Part shown: positions 9,781 to 20,100 of the stretch, in pieces | How the letters are laid out: the number at the start of each line of letters is the position of its first letter | How positions within the stretch are numbered: the first letter of the stretch is position 1 | NCBI GenBank assembly: GCA_963575745.1 | Contig: CAUYUJ010015303.1 | Coordinates: 16,708-80,707, forward strand | Source: Prorocentrum cordatum | Taxonomy: Eukaryota; Sar; Dinophyceae; Prorocentrales; Prorocentraceae | Length of the DNA stretch: 64,000 nucleotides | Direction: 5' to 3' | Notes under the pieces: model-generated | Told to the model about the DNA's origin: nothing | The model's database searches: none | What the model saw: the letters and a program-made list of their open reading frames with translations, nothing else | Position numbers and translations under genes: made by a program

Positions 9781-10579
9781 CCACCCGACACGGTGCGCGG
9801 GGGCGGGCTCAGCGGGCGCGGCGCGCTCATCTCGGGCCGGGCGAAAGGGGGGGATAGCACAGGGGGCGGGGGGGGGGAGAATCAGCTCACGTGGCTGATT
9901 TTCTTCCCGGCGCTGGGAGGCGCCGGGAGGCGCCCGTGTATCGAGGAATGGGCCTGGCGGCGGGGCCGAAACCAGCTGCATGCAGCAGATTTCGTACCCC
10001 CCCCCCTCCCTAGACAAACCTCCCTTCAGCAAACCTCCCCTTAGCGAAAACGACCTGGGACCGAAATCGACGCACCTGGACCCGCAAAAATGACGGGCGC
10101 GACGCCCTCTCGCGAACCGAAAACAAAACGGCCAATTCCTTAATCGACGTGTCAGGGTAGAGGGTCGATCCACCTCCGATATCCCCCCCTTTTCGTTCGG
10201 CGCGCTCATCCCCGAGGCTGCGTGGGCCGACCCGCTCGATACCCACGCGGCTGGGATGGTGCGGCGGGAGGTCGCCAGGGTCGGAGGGCGGGGACCACGC
10301 GGCGGGCCACGTGAGCGAGAGATCTACCCCCAGACATGATCGCGTCGTAAAAAGTCAGACGGTCAGGGCTTCATTTTTTTCTCGGCCCCTGGGGGCCCTC
10401 GCCGGCCCCCGGCAACGTCAAAAAACGACTCAGGATGAAAAACGGGCCCCGGGGAATGGGTCGGGACTTCTGGGGACGCCGTACTGAAAAAAACAGGACG
10501 TCGCATGTCTGGCCTGCGTGAGCCCGAAGGCGTGCTCCAGTACGTCGCAGCGCTGACGTAAGTCATGGAGAGCCTCTGG
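9781..10579. other. Spacer, no gene recognised
   Basis: The stretch is GC-rich with several G and C runs. A short AAACCTCCC direct repeat occurs near 10017 and 10031. I see no coding or RNA gene. Confidence 0.35.
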
Positions 10580-11101
10580 TGGGAGGCTATGCAAAAAAAG
10601 GAGGGAGACATAATGCGGCGCTTTGCGGCAGTGAAGGTAGGATCGAGATAGAGAATGGCGTGATCGGAGAGGCGCTGACGCCACAGTTCGCGGACCTTGT
10701 AATTGGCCGCTGCGTGCGAGGTGACGGCAGCATGGTCGATTTGGGACTCGCCCCGATGCCCAGAGCGGATGGGGCCGTCGCAAGCAATGGTAGCTGCACC
10801 GTGCTGTCGTACGTATTGCAGCCAGCAGGCAGAGTCCTCGTCCTCACCCTCACGCGGGTCTGTAAGCTGCATGTTGAGGCCTCCTTCCCAAAGGGGAAGG
10901 CCGCCCGCCGGAGGAATCCAGGCGGAATCCAGGGCTCGGAACACCTCGGCCCTGCGTCCGGGTAGGAGGCAGACGCAGGCGAAAAGCATGGGCTCCCCAC
11001 CCCACTAAACTACCGGAAACGAGGACGTGGCTGGTGACTAGCTCGGTGGCGTGGGCTTCGTCGGGAATGGCAGGCAGAGCGTCCGCCACGCCGCCAGCCA
11101 A
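10580..11101 (-). pseudogene. LINE-type endonuclease remnant
   Basis: The minus-strand ORF from the ATG at 10989 carries a protein-like stretch: LLPGRRAEVFRALDSAW, then LPLWEGGLNMQL, then SQIDHAAVTS and LSDHA. This order resembles the second half of apurinic-type retroelement endonucleases: the DLN/DFN strand, the ID strand and the catalytic SDH. The neighbouring frame up to 11101 (SHVLVSGSLVGWG) looks like the preceding strand, implying a frameshift near 11000. No reverse transcriptase follows downstream, so this is a fragment. It is unlike the three other LINE remnants, which lack SDH. Confidence 0.55.
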
Positions 11102-11124
11102 GCCGTGTCGCTCGGTGTGCTGCG

Positions 11125-11215
11125 CAGGAGAATGGGGCGGGGGGGGGAGGAGGAAGAGGAGGAGGAGGAGGAGGAGGAGGAGGACGAGGAGGAGGAGGAG
11201 GAGGAGGAAGCCACC
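11125..11215 (+). repeat. (GAG)n tract
   Basis: Near-pure GAG/GAC triplets that translate as poly-Glu. No flanking protein motif supports a gene. Confidence 0.85.
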
Positions 11216-11369
11216 GGACGTTCCAGGAAGCCGCTGTTGGCAGGGCGCCCCTGGCCCACCCCCGAAGACGAGGGGCTAGGTGCGGCCACCGCCCGACACC
11301 TGGGAGCTCCCCCCGGGTCGCCTCCGGCGGGAGAGGGCGGCCGTGGAGGAGGGCTCAGAGAGCAGCGGC

Positions 11370-11530
11370 GGTGGAAAGAACTCCCCTTCGTGGAGGGCGA
11401 GGCGGTGACCGCAGGAGAGGTGCCTCCGCCTCGGCGGACGCACGGTGCGAGGCGGTGAGAAGTCCTCTCTGCGGAGGGCGAGGTGGAGACAGCGAGAGAG
11501 CTGTCTCCACCCATCGGACGCACGTCGCGG
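11370..11530. repeat. Two diverged tandem copies, about 80 bp each, with a strong hairpin
   Basis: The first copy runs from about 11370 to 11448 and the second from 11449 to 11530; both share a GGAGGGCGAGG.GG.GAC core. The second copy contains a perfect 11-bp stem, GGTGGAGACAG (11482-11492) and its complement (11501-11511), with an 8-base loop. Confidence 0.5.
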
Positions 11531-11554
11531 GACCCAGGATGGCCAGGATGGTTT

Positions 11555-13501
11555 CGCGACAAGCAGCTTCACGACAAGGAAGAGACAGATTCACGACAAG
11601 CAAACCCACGTTCGCCGCCCACTTTCGCCGCCCACTTTCGCCGCCCACTTTCGCCGCCCACTTTCGCCGCCCACGTTCGGCGCCCACTTTCGGCGCCCAC
11701 TTTCGCCGCCCACTTTCGCCGCCCACTTTCGCCGCCCACTTTCGGCGGCCGCTTCTGCCGCCCACTTTCGGCGCCCACTTTCGCCGCCCACTTTCGGCGC
11801 CCACTTTCGCCGCCCACTTTCGCCGCCCACTTTCGGCGCCCGCTTCCGCCGCCCACTTTCGGCGCCCACTTTCGCCGCCCACTTTCGCCGCCCACTTTCG
11901 CCGCCCACTTTCGCCGCCCACTTTCGCCGCCCGCTTTCGCCGCCCACTTTCGCCGCCCACTTTCGGCGCCCGCTTCTGCCGCCCAGTTTCGGCGCCCACT
12001 TCCGCCGCCCACTGTCGGCGCCCACTTTCGGCGCCCACTTTCGGCGCCCACTTTCGCCGCCCACTTTCGCCGCCCACTTTCGCCGCCCACTTTCGGCGCC
12101 CACTGTCGCCGCCCACTTTCGGCGCCCACTTTCGCCGCCCACTTTCGGCGCCCACTTTCGCCGCCCGCTTTCGCCGCCCACTTTCGGCGCCCTCTTTCGG
12201 CGCCCACTTCGCGCCCACTTTCGCGCCACTTCGCCGCCCCACTTTCGCCGTCCCACGTTCGCCGCCCCACGCTCCGCCGCTCACTTTCGCCGCCCACTTT
12301 CGCCGCCCACTTTCGCCGCCCACGTTCGCCGCCCACGCTCCGCCTCCCACTTTCGCCTCCCACTTTCGCCGCCCACTTTCGCCGCCCACTTTCGCAGCCC
12401 ACTTTCGGCGCCCACTTTCGGCGCCCACTTTCGCCGCCCACTTTCGCCGCCTACTTTCGCCGCCCACTTTCCCACTTTCGCCGCCCACTTTCGCCGCCCA
12501 CTTTCGCCGCCCACTTTCGCCGCCCACTTTCGGCGCCCACTTTCGCCGCCCATTTTCGGCGCCCACTTTCGGCGCCCACTTTCGGCGCTCACGTTCGGCG
12601 CTCACTTTCGGCGCTCACTTTCGCCGCCCACTTTCGGCGCCGAAAGTGGGCGGCGAAAGTGGGCGCCGAACGTGGGCGACGCACGTGGGCGGCGAAAGTC
12701 GGCGGCGAACGTAGGCGGCGAACGTGGGCGGCGAAAGTGGGCGGCGAATGTGGGCGGCGAAGGCGAACTTGGGCGGCGAAAGTGGGCGGCGAAAGTGGGC
12801 GGCGAAAGTGGGCGGCGAAAGTGGGCGCCGAAAGTGGGCGGCGAAAGTGGGCGCCGGAAGTGGGCGGCGAAAGTGGACGCCGAACGTGGGCGGCGAAAGT
12901 GGGCGCCGAAAGTGGGCGGCGAAAGTGGGCGCCGAAAGTGGGCGGCGAAAGTGGGCGGCGAAAGTGGGCGGCGAAAGTGGGCGCCGAAAGTGGGCGGCGA
13001 AAGTGGGCGTCGAAAGTTGGCGCCGAAAGTGGGCGGCAGAAGCGGGCGCCGAAAGTGGGCGGCGAAAGTGGCGGCGAAAGTGGCGCGAAGTGGGCGGCGA
13101 AAGTGGGCCGGCGAAAGTGGGCGGCAGTAAATGGCGCCGAAGTGGGCGGGCGAAAGGGGGCGCGAACACGTGCGGCGAAAGGGGGCGCCGAACGTGGGCG
13201 GCGAAAGTGGGCGGCGAAAGTGGGCGCCGAAAGTGGGCGGCGAAAGTGGGCGCCGAAAGTGGGCGCCGAACGTGGGCGCCGAAAGTGGGCGCCGAAAGTG
13301 GGCGCCGAAAGTGGGCGCCGAACGTGGGCGCCGAAAGTGGGCGCCGAAAGTGGGCGACGAAAGTGGGCGCCGAAAGTGGGCGGCGAAAGTAGGCGCCGAA
13401 AGTGGGCGCCGAAAGTGGGCGCCGAAAATGCTTGTCGTGAATAAGCCGTGCCTTGTCGTGTGTCAGTTTTCTCTTGTCGTGTTTCAGTGTTCCTAGTCGT
13501 G
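11555..13501. mobile_element. Foldback element: giant inverted repeat built of a 13-bp unit
   Basis: The left half (about 11608-12638) is a tandem array of TTTCGCCGCCCAC and close variants. At 12638/12639, inside GGCGCC, the array switches exactly to its reverse complement and continues to about 13428. The outer ends are inverted too. The CACGACAAG motif occurs on the left near 11555, 11570 and 11592; its complement CTTGTCGTG occurs on the right at 13431, 13452 and 13473, with a variant at 13493. The arms are about 1.03 and 0.79 kb. This matches foldback transposons, whose arms are long arrays of short repeats. The Arg/Pro-rich open frames across it are artefacts: 13 bp is not a multiple of 3, so the array reads the same in all frames. 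Confidence 0.8.
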
Positions 13502-13679
13502 AGAACACCCGAGCTTTGGACCCAGGCCGCTGGGGAGGGGGGGTGCGGCACAGTGTCGACAGGAGCGGGTCCCCCTGTCGTGCCATCGGGGGCGCGTCCC
13601 TAGGACGGCACTGGGGCGAGGTAGGCCCCTGGCGCCTTGCGCGGAGCATTGCGGCCACGCGAGCGGCAGCTCGGCGTAG

Positions 13680-13728
13680 AAACACACACACACACACACA
13701 CACATACACACACGCACGCACGCACACA

Positions 13729-13771
<43 letters not shown>
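13680..13771 (+). repeat. (CA)n and (CACG)n microsatellite
   Basis: Alternating CA steps pass into CACG steps. Such alternating purine-pyrimidine DNA is prone to the Z-form. A CATCAC tract follows to about 13803. Confidence 0.9.
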
Positions 13772-13803
13772 GCGCACCATCATCACCATCACCATCATCA
13801 TCA

Positions 13804-14060
13804 CCGGCACCATCGAGAAAAGGGCACGCGCCGTGCTTCTCCTCACGCCGCCTGGACGTCGGGGGAGCTCGCGCCGCTTCTTCGAGCAGCAGGGGCAGGG
13901 CAGCACACCTGACCAGACCCAGACCCCCCGACGGTCGTGGCCCTGCTGAAAGACGTGGGCCCCTGGAGTTTTCGGGCCCGACTCCCCCAAGAGTTGGCAG
14001 GCCTGTCGTCTTGCATGCCGCCTTACTGGCCGCCCGAGAAGCCTGGAAGCGTGTCCATCC
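13804..14060. other. Spacer, no gene recognised
   Basis: Mixed-sequence DNA between the CA array and the CTC array. No motif seen. Confidence 0.35.
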
Positions 14061-14272
14061 TCACCATCCTCATCCTTGTCCTCCTCTCTCCTCCCTCCTC
14101 CCTCCTCCCTCCTCCTCCCTCCGCCTCCTCCTCCCCCTCCTCCTCCTCCTCCTCCTCCTCCACCACCTCCCCCTCCTCCTCCTCCTCCTCCTCCTCCTGC
14201 TCCTGTTCCTCCTCCTCCCCCTCCCCCTCCACCTCCTCCTCCTCGTCCTCGTCCTCCTCCTCCTCTTCTTCT
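14060..14272 (+). repeat. (CTC)n array
   Basis: CTC triplets with scattered substitutions. The Ser- or Pro-rich frames are not genes. Confidence 0.9.
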
Positions 14273-14868
14273 TATTATTATATTATTAATCTTATTATTA
14301 GTCTTCTTACTATTATTAGTAGTAGTAGCATTAGTAGTATTAGTATTCGTATTATTATTCTTCTTCTTATTATTAGTATTACTATTATTATGCTTATTCT
14401 TATTAATAGTATTCTTCTTATTAGTATTATGCTTATTATTCTTCTTATTAATAGTAGTATTAGTCTTCTTACTATTATTATTCTTATTGTTCTTCTTAGT
14501 ATTATAATTCTTATTATTATTATTGTTATTATTCTTCTTCGTCTTATCATTATTATTAATATCATTCTTTCCTTAGTATTACTATTATTCTTCTTTTTCG
14601 TATTATTACTATTATTATTGCTATTAGTATTATTCATATTTTTCTTATGCTTATTATTATTGGTGTTCCTCTTATTCTGATCATCATTATTATCATTCGT
14701 ATTCTTAATCTTCTTATTATTAGTAATATTCTTATTCGTATTCGTATTATTCGTCTTCTTCTTATTATTATTAATTTCATTCGTCTTATTCGTCATATGC
14801 TTCTTCTTCTTATTAGTATTCTTATTATTCTTATTAGTTTTCTTATTATTATTAGTATTATTGATATT
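14272..14868 (+). repeat. A/T-rich degenerate triplet tract (TTA/TTC/GTA mix)
   Basis: About 600 bp built from TTA, TTC, ATT and AGT triplets with very little G or C. It lies between CTC arrays in an otherwise GC-rich region. It stays open in several frames, giving Ile/Leu/Ser-only products, which triplet composition explains. Confidence 0.8.
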
Positions 14869-15036
14869 CCTCCTCCTCCTCCTCCTCCTCCGCCTCCTCC
14901 TCCTCCTCATCATCATCATCAAAATCAGCATCATCATCATCAGCAGCAGCAGCAGCATCATCGTCATCATCATCAGAATGGTCAACATCATCATCATCAG
15001 CAGCAGCATCATCATCATCATCATCATCAGCATCAT

Positions 15037-15067
<31 letters not shown>

Positions 15068-15856
15068 ATCATCAGCATCATCAGCATCATCATCATCAGC
15101 ATCAGCATCAGCATCATCATCATCATCATCATCATCATCAACATCAGCATCAGCATCATCATCAGCAGCATCACCATCATCATCAGCATCATCATCAGTA
15201 TCAGCATCATCATCATCATCAGCATCATCATCAGCATCATCATAATCATCATCATCGTCGTCACCATCATCATCATCAGCAGCAGCATCATCATGATCAT
15301 CATCATCATCATCATCAGCAGCAGCATCATCAGCATCGGCATGATCAGCATCATCATCATCAGCATCATCATCAGCAGCAGCATCATCAGCATCATCAGC
15401 AGCATCATAATCATCATCACAGCAGCAGCATCATCATCAGCATCAACATCAGCATCAGCAGCATCATCATCACCACCATCATCACCAGCATCAGCATCAT
15501 TATCACCATCATCAGCAGCATCAGCACCATCATCAACATCACCATTATCATCATCATCATCGTCATCGTCATCATCATCATCATCAACATCATCAGCACC
15601 ATCACCATAAGCATCATCATCAGCATCATCAGAAGCATCATCATCAGCAGCAGCATCACCATCATCAGCATCATTAGCCGAACATCATCATCATCGTGAC
15701 CATCAGCACCATCATCATCATCAGCATCATCATAGGCATCATCATCAGCATCGTCATCATCATCGTCATCACTATCATCAGCAGCAGCATCAGCATCAGC
15801 ATCAGCATCAGCATCATCATCAGCGTCATCCTCCTCCTCCTCCTCCTCCTCCTCCT
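14868..15856 (+). repeat. (CAT)n/(CAG)n array bounded by CTC tracts
   Basis: CAT triplets are interspersed with CAG from about 14910 to 15830, with short CTC tracts on each side. The long poly-Ile, poly-His and minus-strand poly-Met frames are artefacts. The right CTC tract is the target of the next LINE. Confidence 0.95.
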
Positions 15857-15871
15857 CCTCCTCCCCCTCCT
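15857..15871 (+). repeat. Left target-site duplication of LINE-2
   Basis: CCTCCTCCCCCTCCT occurs here and again at 22779-22793, exactly bracketing the LINE. The CCCCC interruption distinguishes it from the surrounding pure CTC. Confidence 0.7.
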
Positions 15872-15909
15872 AGCCGTTTCGGCACGAGCTCTTTCAGGGG
15901 CCCGTGCTT

Positions 15910-15942
15910 GTGTTCACGTACTTCGAAGCGGCTCGTGAACAC
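15910..15942 (+). promoter_or_regulatory. Hairpin in the LINE-2 leader
   Basis: GTGTTCACG (15910-15918) and CGTGAACAC (15934-15942) form a perfect 9-bp stem with a 15-base loop, 53 bases before the ORF1 start. A role in RNA packaging or translation is only a guess. Confidence 0.4.
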
Positions 15943-15995
15943 GGGCCACTTCACAAGCGCACGGCGCCTCCCGCTGCAGAGTCCAGCAGTGGCGG

Positions 15996-17069
15996 ATGGT
16001 GCCAAACCCGCCCGATGTCTTGCCTGGAGCCAAGACTCCCCTGTGGAGTTGCAGCTGCGGGTGCCCGGACAATTGGGCGTCCAGGGTCATATGCAGAGGC
16101 TGCGGCAAGGATGCCCCAGTGCGAGTCGTCCAGGCAGCTCGTAAGGCATCAGCGGCACTCAAGTCAGGATCGGTTCGCGGGCCTCGTGGCGCCTGGGTTC
16201 AAGGGCCGCCGCCGATCGGACCCAGCAACAAGGAGCAGATGCGCCTCATCCAGGAGCTCAGGGCAGAGGTCGCACAGTTGGCGGGTAAGCAGCCCCCAGT
16301 TCGGCCGCCATGGCAGTCCAGCCCCCCTTCGCCGCAGCGGGGCACGACGGGCGAATCGTCCGCCAAGCTCTCGTTCGCTGATGTGCTGCAGTTCCTCAAG
16401 GATGAGGGCGTTGACACGGCGAAGGTCGAAGAGGCAGAACAGGCAAAGAAGCAGGCTACGGCGGTCAAGCAGCCCACGTCCAGGGCCGCGCACTGGAAGG
16501 TCGAGAACCTCCGCACCAAGCTCTCCAAGGCGGAGGTGCGTGCGGCGGCGTTGCGCAAGCAACAGGAGGATCTTCAGGCCGAGGTCGCTGAGCTGGACAA
16601 GAGCGTCGACAAGCTCAAAGAAGACCTTGGACAGGCTGAGCAGGCGCTTTTCCGCGTCCAAGCAGATGGAGATCCACTCAGAGCAGTCACGGCCACCCTG
16701 GACGAGGCCGTCGCCCAGTCTGATGAAGGAAAAGCTGCATTGGCCACCCTCCAGCGCCTGCAGGCCGAGGCTCAGGCCAAGAGGGCAGTGGCCAGCGGGC
16801 CTGATGCTGCAAGTGCTCCTCCTGGTTCTGCTACAGGCGGGGCGGGCAGCGGCGAGCACATTGCAGCCACGGCTGGCGACGGCGACGACATCGACATGGA
16901 CTTGCTGGATGGAGAAGACTTCGATGAGCGCAGGGCAGCTTTCGACAAGGCCGCCCAGGAGCTCAAGGAGGCCAAAGGAGGAAGTCAGGAGCAGCTCGAC
17001 GCCGCCAAGCGCAAGTACCTCGAGGCTGCAGAGGCCATTGGGGTCAAGCGGGCTCGGTCGTGCTCCTGA
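15996..17069 (+). CDS. LINE ORF1: zinc finger plus coiled coil, 357 aa
   Basis: This is probably the RNA-binding protein that packages the LINE transcript. Near the N-terminus, WSCSCGCPDNWASRVICRGC has the W-x-C...C...N...C-x2-C layout of RanBP2-type zinc fingers. From about residue 120 to 240 the sequence is Lys/Glu/Ala-rich with heptad-like spacing (LRKQQEDLQAEVAELDKSVD), typical of a coiled coil for multimerisation. The C-terminus is acidic (DGDDIDMDLLDGED) and ends KRARSCS. I chose the ATG at 15996, which is the first in this frame after the left target-site duplication and lies just before the finger. An overlapping frame is open across the same DNA but is Arg/Ser-rich and unstructured. 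The stop lies 130 bases before the first ATG of ORF2. Confidence 0.8.
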   Translation: MVPNPPDVLPGAKTPLWSCSCGCPDNWASRVICRGCGKDAPVRVVQAARKASAALKSGSVRGPRGAWVQGPPPIGPSNKEQMRLIQELRAEVAQLAGKQPPVRPPWQSSPPSPQRGTTGESSAKLSFADVLQFLKDEGVDTAKVEEAEQAKKQATAVKQPTSRAAHWKVENLRTKLSKAEVRAAALRKQQEDLQAEVAELDKSVDKLKEDLGQAEQALFRVQADGDPLRAVTATLDEAVAQSDEGKAALATLQRLQAEAQAKRAVASGPDAASAPPGSATGGAGSGEHIAATAGDGDDIDMDLLDGEDFDERRAAFDKAAQELKEAKGGSQEQLDAAKRKYLEAAEAIGVKRARSCS

Positions 17070-17199
17070 GCTGAACGCTGGAGTGGAGGGCCCTCCTCCA
17101 GTCAGTGGTGTGAAGGAGCAGTCCAGCTTGAATGCCTCCCTGAGGTGCAACATCCTGGACCACGACTGGGAGCAGGCCACGGGCTTCGCTGTGCCAGTC

Positions 17200-20100
17200 A
17201 TGCGCGACGACCTGCTGTTCGACTCGATGCAGTTTCGCCAGCGTGACGGAACTTTGAAGGAGTTGGACGAGAAGGATTGGCCCGTGCTCGGTTCCGCTTT
17301 GGCGAGGAGTACGTCGTCGTATCGCTTGGGCAAGGGAGGGAGGGATTCAGCCCCTCGAAGTCACACTCCCTTGCCCGCATCGTCGATGGCTTCCAGTTCG
17401 AGCACGGCGACTTCGGCATCCTCGATGATCCCCCAACTGGCCCGCTCCTCGGGGTTGGGGGCAAGTGCAGCGCAGGAACATACTCCCCAACTGGCCCGCT
17501 CCTCGGGGTTGGGGACATGTGCAGCGCAGAGGCTACCGCCCCAACTGGCCCGCTCCTCGGGGTTGGGGGCATCTCCTAGCTGTGAGGCCAGACCTTCTTC
17601 GTGGATGGCATGCGCGTCGACGCAGACGGCTACGGCGGCGACGGCTGGTTCTTCGCGTGGCGTTAGGACGCAACAGTCGTCGCCGCCTGCCCTTCCCTCC
17701 CCCAGGGCACCCCTTCCACAGGAGGCGGGGGTCTCAGCGCGTGGGGAGGGGGGGCAGGATGTTTTGCTGGCGCAGCATCCAGACGCTGAAGCGAGATTGG
17801 CTGGCAGTGTGCGTGGCCTCCTTCGTCCCCAAGTTGAACCAGATGCGGATTCGAAAACACATTGGTTGAAATCCGACGGGAGGGCGGAAGTACCTCCCGC
17901 TCGTAATCTTCTTGCGGACGATCGTGTCTCTGGTGTAGCGCGGGGATCTGCAGACTTGTGCATTTTTGGAGCCAACGTCAACAGCTGGTCGACAGCGGAC
18001 ACTGTAGTGAACTGGGTCCGAGATCAAGCTGACGTAGGAGGATCTGGGGCGGAGTCTTGGGGTTTAGTCCAAAGCAAGTTCCAGGTGGTCACGCTCCAGG
18101 AGACAAGGTTGAAGTCCCCCGACAAGATCATCTCGGCCCAGAGTTGGGCCTGCAGGAATGGGTACCAGGTGTCTCTCGGGAAGGCCCTCAGCACTGGCGA
18201 CGGGCCCTTGCAGAGCTCTGGAGGAGTCGGTATCTTGGTTGCTGGGGAGATCGCTTCGAGGCCCTTGGATCTTCCAGGTTTGGGCAGGTTCGACGGGAGG
18301 ATCGTAGGTCGGGTCATCAACGCGGGGTTCGACCAGGGCCTTGAGATCTACAGTGTCTATCTCGTCAACGACATAGGCGTGACGGGCGAGAATTTAGAGC
18401 TTTTGGAAGTTCTGGGGGCGCTTCTTTTATGCAGTAAGCGCCCGTGGGTCGTGCAAGGTGATTGGAATTTCACGCCCACGGCTCTCCAGCTATCAGGTTG
18501 GATACAGCATGTGCACGGTGTGCTAGCCTCTTCTGGCCAGGCAACCTGCTCGGCCTGCGCTCCTAGGACTGCCAGGGGAGAAGATATGGAGGAGGAGGAG
18601 CTGACGGAGCATGACGGGGGAGGAAGGGAGCTTGACTTCTTCGTCGTGTCATCGGCTATCAGTTCGTGCATCAAAGATGTCCAGGCTATCCGAGGAGCGC
18701 CTCTTTTTCCCCATTGCCCTGTGCTGCTTCGGTTGGGGAACCTCTGCCAGACGGCGGTAGTCCAGCAGCAGACGCGTTTCAAGCCGTTCAGCACCGCGCT
18801 CATGGGGCCTCTGCCGCAGGAAAGGGACATCCAATGGAGCGACCCTCTAAACTCAGATTTGAACGCGCTCGCTCGGGAGTGGTTCGGGGAAGCCGAAGCT
18901 CGCCTGGTTGAGATTCATGGAATAAGTGATCAGAAAGGGTACGTAGGTCGCTCCGCTGGGCCCCAGTCTCGCAAAGTTCCCTTAGTGGCGCTGCTAGAGC
19001 GAGATCACCGCCGGCGTTTTTCGAAGCAGACTGTCTGCTGGATCTCGTTCGAGGCCCTGCTCAAGAAGGCAAAGGCAATCAGTGCTGGGAACCCAGGTGC
19101 CAAGGGAAGAGCTCTTTTGGGATCCTGGAAGCTTAAGCTGTTCGACATTTTGGAGGACCTCCAGCTGACGGAAGATGGGCCCACAAAGGCCCAGTTGCAC
19201 ACCATTGTTAGGGCGGCATCGGGAGAAGGTTCCTGGAACGATGACGTCAATGGGGCCATCTGCAAAGAGTGCACTCGTCGCCAGAGGCTGGACGCGGCGT
19301 CGCAGCTCGCTAAGTGGAAGGAATGGGCCAAGAGTGCCGTCTCTGGAGGTGGTAAAGCGGCGCATGCCTTCTCCAAGCAGCAGGTCTCGTGTGGTTTTTC
19401 GCGAGGTACGTCGGATGATCCTCGGCTTCCAGTGGCTGGTCAGGCCGCAGTGCAAGAGCTTGTCGATGCGCGGCATCCGATGTGGTTTCGAGCTGGCCGA
19501 GGGCCCGCACCGAGCTCCTGGGAAGTTCCTGCCGACGAGCCTGCCCTTTCCCCGCTCAGACTGGAGGATTTACATCGAGTTTGTAAGATGTACGGGCCCG
19601 CTGCGGGCCTAGGCTGGGATGGATTTCACCCGAGGTGGATTTTGCAGCTGCCCGAAAGTTACCAGTTTCGGCTCCTGGAGATTTTGACGCTCTTCGAGGT
19701 CGACCCTGGGGCCGTCGTGATGTTCCTGACCAACGTGGTTTTCTTGGACAAACCAACGGGAGGGGTCAGGCCGATCGGTTTGCCATGCCTTTTCACGAAG
19801 CTCTGGAGCCGATTGAGGCAGCCGTATTGCCGCTCATGGGAAAAGTCCCACGTGTACGAGTTTTTCTGGGGCTCAGGGCCCGACACAACGTGCGAGAGGG
19901 CCGGATGGGTCCACAACTTGCTCGGGGCGCATTGTCGTAAAGCAGGTTTCGAATCAGCGTCGGCTCTCTTGGACTTGGCTAAGTTCTATGAGAATGTCAA
20001 CCACGGGGACCTCCTGGTTGCAGCTAAACGGTTTGGTTTCCCAGTCAGGCTGGTCAAAGCGTACTGTACCATCTATGCTGGCTACCGTGTGCTTCTTTAC

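Noticed and set aside
11608-13428. CRISPR array
   Set aside because: Repeats are contiguous without spacers, and the window is eukaryotic.
11355-13769. Long Arg/Pro- and Gly/Lys-rich open frames on both strands
   Set aside because: They only translate the 13-bp repeat; the same peptide appears in several frames.
13937-15938. Poly-Ser, poly-Ile, poly-His and poly-Met open frames
   Set aside because: Products of CTC, CAT and TTA triplet arrays without any protein motif.
15904-17069. N-terminal part of the long ORF2 frame before ORF1 ends
   Set aside because: Arg/Ser-rich shadow of ORF1; the zinc finger and coiled coil are in the other frame.
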